A model generated the notes under the pieces. It did not search any database, was not told where the DNA came from, and saw only the letters and a program-made list of their open reading frames with translations. This document shows, in pieces, positions 59,379 to 64,000 of a DNA stretch of 64,000 nt. Source of the DNA: Opitutus sp. GAS368. Lineage in GTDB: Bacteria; Verrucomicrobiota; Verrucomicrobiia; Opitutales; Opitutaceae. Every line of letters begins with the position of its first letter. Position 1 is the first letter of the stretch. Location of the stretch: the NCBI GenBank assembly GCA_945906965.1, contig CAMDRP010000005.1:1-64000 (forward strand), given 5' to 3'. Both the position numbers and the translations under genes were made by a program.

Positions 59379-61022
59379 TCAGTGCGACTCGAGCCAGACG
59401 TGTTTGTAGGGGTGGTGGTCGAGCACCGTCGAATTCCAGCCGCGCACGGACGGCTGAAGCAGAAACACATGGGTGTAGTGAAAAATCGGAATGATCGGAG
59501 AGGCGTTGAGTAGGATGCGCTCGGCCTGATTAAATAGTGCGTTGCGCGCGGCCACCTCGCTCGTGCGCGCGGCGGCGAAGAGCGCGGCATCGTAGGCGGA
59601 GTCGGCCCAGCCCGTGTAGTTGTTGCCGCTGGCGGTCGTGAAGATGGACAGAAACGAAGTAGGATCGGCGTAATCGGCCGTCCAAACGGAGCGAAGCATT
59701 TGGAAATCACCGGCGCGGCGGGCGGAGAGCGTGCTCTTGAGTTCTTGGTTGGTGAGGCGGACCTCGAGACCCAGTTCGCTCCGCCACATTTCTTGCACCG
59801 CTTCGGCGATGGTGCGGTGGATTTCGGAAGTGTTGAACAACAGGTCGAGCGGCGGGAGTCCGCGGCCGCCGGGATAGCCGGCTTCGGCCAGCAGAGCCGC
59901 GGCGGCGCCGGGAGCCGGTGCGGGTAGCGCGTCGATGGACGACGGTAGGAGTGCCGGCGGGACGAGGCGCGTAGCGGGTAGTTGGCCGCCGCGGAGGATT
60001 TTATCAACGATGGCGGTGCGGTCGAGGGCGAGGCTCAGGGCGAGGCGGATGCGTGGATCGGTGAGCGGGGGACGGTTGACGTTGAGGCGAAAAAAATAAG
60101 TACCCAGCAGCGGATCGATGCGGAGAAGTTCGGGTGAGGTTTTGCGGTAGCTGTCGATTTTTCCGGGCGGGACGGTTTCCGTAAGGTGGAGCTGGCCGGC
60201 ACGGAAGGCGCGCTCCTCGGTGTCGACCGACTCGATGGCGTGGAAGTGGATGGCGTTAAGGCGAACCTTAGTGACGTCCCAATACGTGGGCGATTTTTCC
60301 GCGATGATGACTTGGCCGGCGCGCCAGGTTTTAAGGTTAAACGGGCCGTTGCCGACGAAAGTGCCGGGTCGGGCCCAAGGGTTGCCGCGGGCCGTGGCGG
60401 AGCCGCTTTTTTCGATAGCGGGTAAATACACGGGGAAGAAAGCGGTGTGATTGAGCAGGGCGAGGAAGTGCGGCGCGGGATGCTCGAGGGTGACGCTGAA
60501 GGTGCGCGCATCGGGCGCGGCGAGGCCGACGGCGGACCACGGCGCAGTGGATTTGTGGAAGGCCTCGGCGCCTTGGATGATGTAGAGAAGATTAGCGGAA
60601 TCGGCGCCGAGTGTGGGCGTCAACATGCGGCGCCATGAGGCGACGAAATCTTCGGCGGTGACTGGAGCTCCGTTGGACCAACGGGCGTCGGAGCGCAGGT
60701 GAAACGTGTAGGTACGGCCGTCAGGCGAGATCGTCCAGGATTGGGCGACGCCCGGCACAGGGTGGAGATCCACGGGGTCTTCGGCGACGAGGCCCTCAAG
60801 CAGGGCGGAGAGCACGTTGTAGTCGGCGGCTTGCGTGGCGAGATGCGGATCGAGGTCGGCGAGGTCGTTACCGATGCCGCGATGGAGCGTCTGGGTGCTG
60901 TTGCCGGCGACGACCGGAGTTTCGCGGGGCGCACACCCGGTGAGGCCGAAGGCGAGAGACAACAGGATTAAAAATGGCCGAAGACCGACAAGAGCGCGGT
61001 GGCGTGAAGAAAAGGCGGACAT
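59379..61022 (-). CDS. OppA-like peptide ABC transporter substrate-binding lipoprotein
   Basis: A 547-aa SBP_bac_5 protein from MSAFSSRHRALVGL: lipoprotein signal ending FGLTGCAPRE. Family blocks: LHRGIGNDLADLDPHLATQAADYNVLSALLEGL, DGRTYTFHLRSDARWSNGAPVTAEDFVASWRRMLTP, GNGPFNLKTWRAGQVIIAEKSPTYWD and a C-terminal PIIPIFHYTHVFLLQPSVRGW. It resembles OppA of the oligopeptide uptake system. No permease or ATPase genes are in the window, so its transporter lies elsewhere. 29 nt after ispF; the ORF-track start overlaps ispF. Confidence 0.92.
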   Translation of the reverse strand: MSAFSSRHRALVGLRPFLILLSLAFGLTGCAPRETPVVAGNSTQTLHRGIGNDLADLDPHLATQAADYNVLSALLEGLVAEDPVDLHPVPGVAQSWTISPDGRTYTFHLRSDARWSNGAPVTAEDFVASWRRMLTPTLGADSANLLYIIQGAEAFHKSTAPWSAVGLAAPDARTFSVTLEHPAPHFLALLNHTAFFPVYLPAIEKSGSATARGNPWARPGTFVGNGPFNLKTWRAGQVIIAEKSPTYWDVTKVRLNAIHFHAIESVDTEERAFRAGQLHLTETVPPGKIDSYRKTSPELLRIDPLLGTYFFRLNVNRPPLTDPRIRLALSLALDRTAIVDKILRGGQLPATRLVPPALLPSSIDALPAPAPGAAAALLAEAGYPGGRGLPPLDLLFNTSEIHRTIAEAVQEMWRSELGLEVRLTNQELKSTLSARRAGDFQMLRSVWTADYADPTSFLSIFTTASGNNYTGWADSAYDAALFAAARTSEVAARNALFNQAERILLNASPIIPIFHYTHVFLLQPSVRGWNSTVLDHHPYKHVWLESH

Positions 61023-61051
61023 CAGGAAGGAACTAAAGGCGGATCTAAGTT

Positions 61052-61534
61052 TTAAGATTTTTTCTCGATCAGACATACGGCGTGGGCGGCGATAGCGAGG
61101 CCGCGGCCGAGGTCGCCGACCCCCTCATTGGTGGTGGCTTTAAGTCCGATGCAATCGATGGGGAGACCGGTGGAGGCAGAGAGGGCAGATTTCATCGCGG
61201 CGAGATAGGGCGCGATTTTGGGTTTCTCGGCGATGAGGGATGCGTCGATGTTGACGAGGGTGTAATGACGGGCGGCGAGTTCGCCAACGACGCGTCGCAG
61301 CAGAAGCTGTGAGTCGATGTTTTTAAAGGCGGCGTCGGTGTTGGGGAAAAAGTGGCCGATGTCGGGGAGGGCGGCGGCGCCTAGGAGCGCGTCGCAGATG
61401 GCGTGAGTTAGGCAATCGGCATCGCTATGGCCCTCAAGGCCATAGTCAGTGGCGAAGCGGACGCCGCCGAGAATGAGCGGGCGGCCGGGGACGAGGCGAT
61501 GGATGTCGTAGCCGTGGCCGATGCGGAGGTTCAT
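61052..61534 (-). CDS. ispF: 2-C-methyl-D-erythritol 2,4-cyclodiphosphate synthase
   Basis: A 160-aa IspF: RIGHGYDIHRLVPGRPLILGGVRF (zinc Asp and His), GHSDADCLTHAICDALLGAAALPDIGHFFPNTD (zinc His), and a C-terminal GLKATTNEGVGDLGRG. It forms the cyclic diphosphate in the MEP isoprenoid pathway. ATG overlaps the ispD stop by 4 nt (ATGA), as in many genomes where ispD and ispF are coupled. Trimer-forming length is normal. Confidence 0.97.
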   Translation of the reverse strand: MNLRIGHGYDIHRLVPGRPLILGGVRFATDYGLEGHSDADCLTHAICDALLGAAALPDIGHFFPNTDAAFKNIDSQLLLRRVVGELAARHYTLVNIDASLIAEKPKIAPYLAAMKSALSASTGLPIDCIGLKATTNEGVGDLGRGLAIAAHAVCLIEKKS

Positions 61535-62250
61535 GCAGTAGTGCCGGAAGTATTACGCGGAAGCTGGGCCGACTCGGAAGTGCGCGCGAGCAGGAATTCG
61601 AGGTAGGCGAGGTCGCCGGGCGTCGTGATTTTGGGGTTGGGCGAGGTGTTTTCGAGCAGGGCGATCGGGTGATCGAGGGTTTCGACGGCTTGGGCGTCGT
61701 CGGTGATGCGGAGTTTTTTCTTGGTGACGCGGGCGTAGGCGCGGTCGAGGAGGTCGCGGGAGAAGACCTGCGGGGTTTCCATCGCCCAGAGGCGCTCGCG
61801 CTCGAGGGTGCGCAAACGGGCATCACCGCGGTGTTTTTTGATCGTGTCGGTGACGCGGTGAGCGAGTACCACGGCGTGTTCGCGGACGACGATTTTATGG
61901 AGGGCAACGAGTTGTTCGGGGCTTACGAGTGGGCGGGCACAATCGTGGATGAAGACGTAGGCGATGTCCGGCGGGAGCGCGGCGAGGGCAGCGGCGACGG
62001 AGTCTTGGCGCTCGGCGCCGCCTTTGACGAGGACGCAGGGCGTGGGCGTGTGCGCCGAGAGCGTGAGCATCTGGCGTTGATCGCGGTAAACGACGACGTA
62101 GAAATCGGCGACGCCACTGGCGGCAAAGGCGGCGGCGGAATGAGCGAAGACGGGCCGACCGGCCAGGGGGGCGAGGATTTTATCGGCGACGGCACCAGCC
62201 ATGCGCGTGCTGCTGCCGGCGGCGAGGAGGATGGCGGCGGTACGTGGCAT
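61531..62250 (-). CDS. ispD: 2-C-methyl-D-erythritol 4-phosphate cytidylyltransferase
   Basis: A 239-aa nucleotidyltransferase: AAILLAAGSSTRMAGAVADKILAPLAGRPVFAHS (CTP-binding loop and Lys), KGGAERQDSVAAAL, YVFIHDCARPLVSPEQL and RLWAMETPQVFSRDLL, then ITDDAQAVETL. It makes CDP-methylerythritol in the MEP pathway. Translationally coupled to ispF. It follows pyrF by 30 nt. A tail (ARTSESAQLPRNTSGTTA) is longer than usual. Confidence 0.96.
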   Translation of the reverse strand: MPRTAAILLAAGSSTRMAGAVADKILAPLAGRPVFAHSAAAFAASGVADFYVVVYRDQRQMLTLSAHTPTPCVLVKGGAERQDSVAAALAALPPDIAYVFIHDCARPLVSPEQLVALHKIVVREHAVVLAHRVTDTIKKHRGDARLRTLERERLWAMETPQVFSRDLLDRAYARVTKKKLRITDDAQAVETLDHPIALLENTSPNPKITTPGDLAYLEFLLARTSESAQLPRNTSGTTA

Positions 62251-62280
62251 GGTAGATTTAGTTGGGTTGAAGACAGTTGT

Positions 62281-62976
62281 TTAGGTGCCGGCGAGCTCGG
62301 CCAGGATGGCGCGGGCGGCGGCAACGGGATCAGGGGCTTTAAAAATCGGTCGGCCGACGACGATGTGGCTGGCGCCCGCGCGGGCGGCTTCGGCGGGCGT
62401 CATGATACGCGATTGGTCGCCGGCATCGGCGCCACGAGGACGAATGCCGGGCGTGACGAGGGCAACATCGGCGGGGAGCGCGGCTCGCAGCGGGGTGAGC
62501 TCAAGCGGAGAGCAAACGAGGCCGCGAAGACCGGAATCGATGGCGAGTCGGCCGAGACGTACAACTTGATCTGCGGGGGCGGCACTGACGCCGGTTTCAG
62601 CCAAGCCGGGGGCATCCATAGAAGTGAGGACGGTCACGCCGAGTAGCAGCAAGTGAGGGGCGTGTTGTTGTTGGGCTTTGACGGCCCATTGCATCATCTC
62701 GCGGCCGCCGCAGGTGTGGAGCGTGAGCATCTTGATCGGAAGCGGGGCGACCGATTCGACGGCCTTGGCGACGGTGTTGGGGATGTCGTGGAGCTTGAGG
62801 TCGAGAAAGACCTCAAAGCCGAGGTCGGCGATTTCGCGGACGCAGTCGGGGCCGCAGGCGGTGAACATCTCGAGGCCGACTTTAACCCAGCGGACGGTGC
62901 CTTGAAGTTGGCGCAAAGCGGGGGCGACGGTGCGTGGGGATTGGGCGTCGAGTACGAGGATGAGTTCGGTGGCCAT
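62281..62976 (-). CDS. pyrF: Orotidine 5'-phosphate decarboxylase
   Basis: A 231-aa enzyme from MATELILVLDAQSPRTVAPAL; the ORF-track start is 59 codons upstream and overlaps ispE. Catalytic motif FLDLKLHDIPNTVAKAVES (Asp-Lys-Asp) is intact; later VTPGIRPRGADAGDQSRIMTPAEA and IVVGRPIFKAPDPVAAAR form the phosphate site. It makes UMP. First gene of a pyrF-ispD-ispF-oppA run and divergent from ispE, with 96 nt between start codons. Confidence 0.96.
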   Translation of the reverse strand: MATELILVLDAQSPRTVAPALRQLQGTVRWVKVGLEMFTACGPDCVREIADLGFEVFLDLKLHDIPNTVAKAVESVAPLPIKMLTLHTCGGREMMQWAVKAQQQHAPHLLLLGVTVLTSMDAPGLAETGVSAAPADQVVRLGRLAIDSGLRGLVCSPLELTPLRAALPADVALVTPGIRPRGADAGDQSRIMTPAEAARAGASHIVVGRPIFKAPDPVAAARAILAELAGT

Positions 62977-63072
62977 CGGTGTTGGAGGATCATTAAGGGG
63001 CAGTCTGCGCAACAAATCAAAAACCAAAAATGCGGCTCGCGGCTTGGCCACAGGGCGGTGTTGGATGGGTGG

Positions 63073-63972
63073 GTGAGCGCTATCGAGATTTTTGCCCCGG
63101 CGAAGTTGAACCTGTTTCTTGCCATCACGGGACGGCGGGCGGACGGGTTTCATGAATTGGTCTCGGTCGCGACCACGTTGGCGTTTGGCGATACCTTGCG
63201 CGCGGAGGCGATGCCGGGGGCGGAAGGGGCGGAGCGTTTTACGTTGGCGTGCGATAATCCGGCGGTCCCGGTGGATGAGACTAATTTGGTTCTGAAAGCT
63301 GCGCAGGCGTTTGCGGCGGCGAGCGGTTGGCGAGGTGGGGTGAAATTTTTTCTACAGAAACGCGTGCCAATGGGCGCGGGTCTGGGTGGCGGGAGCAGCG
63401 ATGCGGTGGCGGCGTTGAAGGCTATGGCGGTGCTTTCGGGTGTGCGGTTAGGCGACGAAAAACTCGCCGCGATCGCGGCGAGTTTGGGCTCGGATTGTCC
63501 TTTGTTTTTGAATGAGGGACCCGTGGTGATGCGCGGTCGCGGGGAGCGGATCACTCCGTTGCCGGCGGCGGCGAGTGCGCGCTTGCGGTGGCGCCGGGTG
63601 TTGGTGTTTAAGCCGGCGTTTGGGATCGCGACGGCTTGGGCTTATGCGCGGATGGCGAGTGGGGCGCCGGGGAGTTATCTGGCTTCGGCCGAGGCGGAGG
63701 CGAAGGTGGCGGCGTGGTGCGCTGATAGCGCGTTACCGGCAGAGGCGTTGCTTTTTAATAATATGGAGCGGGCGGCATTTGAGAAGTTTGTGGCGTTGCC
63801 GGCGCTGGCGGAAGAATTGCAAAAAAAGTTTGGGTTGGCGCCGCGGATGAGTGGCAGCGGGAGCGCGTGTTTTGCGTTTTTGACGGACGATGCGCCCGTC
63901 GCGGCGATTATCGAAGCGGTGCGCGCGGCGTGGGGGCCGACGTGTTTCGTGGTCGAGACGCGGATCGCGTGA
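63073..63972 (+). CDS. ispE: 4-(cytidine 5'-diphospho)-2-C-methyl-D-erythritol kinase
   Basis: A 299-aa GHMP kinase. I chose GTG 63073 (VSAIEIFAPAKLNLFLAITGRRADGFHEL); the ORF-track start is 140 codons too long and overlaps pyrF. The ATP-binding motif is VPMGAGLGGGSSDAVAALKAM; the GHMP third motif is APRMSGSGSACFAFL. It phosphorylates CDP-methylerythritol, between IspD and IspF, encoded on the other strand nearby. Another in-frame GTG 15 nt upstream is possible. The last 28 nt of the window hold nothing recognisable. Confidence 0.94.
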   Translation: MSAIEIFAPAKLNLFLAITGRRADGFHELVSVATTLAFGDTLRAEAMPGAEGAERFTLACDNPAVPVDETNLVLKAAQAFAAASGWRGGVKFFLQKRVPMGAGLGGGSSDAVAALKAMAVLSGVRLGDEKLAAIAASLGSDCPLFLNEGPVVMRGRGERITPLPAAASARLRWRRVLVFKPAFGIATAWAYARMASGAPGSYLASAEAEAKVAAWCADSALPAEALLFNNMERAAFEKFVALPALAEELQKKFGLAPRMSGSGSACFAFLTDDAPVAAIIEAVRAAWGPTCFVVETRIA

Positions 63973-64000
63973 ATCAGCATTGACCCAGGCTCCTAGGCAA

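Noticed and set aside
1-64000. tRNA, rRNA, CRISPR, IS or phage genes
   Set aside because: I read the intergenic gaps for tRNA T-loops, regular repeats and transposase or integrase motifs in the ORFs and found none.

Overview
The window reads as a chromosomal segment of a high-GC, Gram-negative aerobe, most likely a verrucomicrobium of the Opitutales/Opitutaceae type. This assignment is inference. It rests on the TIGR03067-type protein, the AraC regulator with a PocR-like sensor domain, a cbb3 oxidase with CcoN and CcoO fused, RND pumps and LPS-heptose genes (an outer membrane), an MEP isoprenoid pathway and weak Shine-Dalgarno signals. I see no rRNA, tRNA, CRISPR array, IS element or prophage. 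Nearly all of the window is ordinary core-genome content. The clearest accessory piece is one Phd/VapC toxin-antitoxin pair.

Layout. 1-4.8 kb: MoxR / DUF58 / BatA / BatB operon on the minus strand. BatB runs off the left edge, which is why the ORF track misses it. 4.9-8.4 kb: an RF1-domain ribosome-rescue-like protein, then a MOSC protein followed by a secreted penicillin/AHL-type acylase. 8.5-9.5 kb: the toxin-antitoxin pair, with twin palindromes at its promoter and an AT-rich tail. 9.5-13.8 kb (minus): tdh-kbl-cdd-rmuC-TIGR03067. 14-19.8 kb: a dGTPase, an HD phosphohydrolase overlapping an SGNH hydrolase, an Old Yellow Enzyme, an SDR and an MFS transporter. 19.8-28.7 kb (minus): adaptor-pump-pump-adaptor, two RND efflux systems in one array. 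28.8-37 kb (plus): serA, plsY, hom, lysC, thrC, cimA, covering serine, threonine and isoleucine precursor synthesis with one phospholipid acyltransferase inside the group. 37-41 kb: a CLC antiporter with fluoride-type motifs, TatC, an FAD oxidoreductase and a small membrane protein.

41.2-51.1 kb is the most characterful region. It holds a PocR-AraC regulator, a Cys-containing unknown and a DUF2934 protein, then a cbb3 oxidase operon: CcoS-like protein with a His/Cys tail, fused ccoNO, ccoQ, mono-haem ccoP, ccoG, a 52-aa membrane protein in the usual CcoH slot, a SafE-family protein and the CcoI copper ATPase. A 10-bp direct repeat at 21-bp spacing lies ahead of it and is a candidate AraC-type operator.

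51.1-64 kb: an M24 peptidase, a secreted EF-hand miniprotein with a good terminator, and a seven-gene minus-strand run (M24 peptidase, heptose kinase, heptose-bisphosphate phosphatase, Fpg-like glycosylase, SGNH hydrolase, TlyA methyltransferase, NAD kinase). These are followed by a DUF192 lipoprotein, an OppA-like lipoprotein and pyrF-ispD-ispF, with ispE divergent at the right end.

How it works together: the 28-37 kb block moves carbon from 3-phosphoglycerate, aspartate and pyruvate into Ser, Thr and Ile. The tdh-kbl pair can return Thr to Gly and acetyl-CoA. ispD, ispF and ispE give three MEP steps. The cbb3 module supplies high-affinity O2 respiration with its own copper and assembly factors. 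I found no clearly new multi-gene system. The best leads are the atypical cbb3 module with its candidate operator, the stacked hairpins before serA, and the palindromes before the toxin-antitoxin pair.
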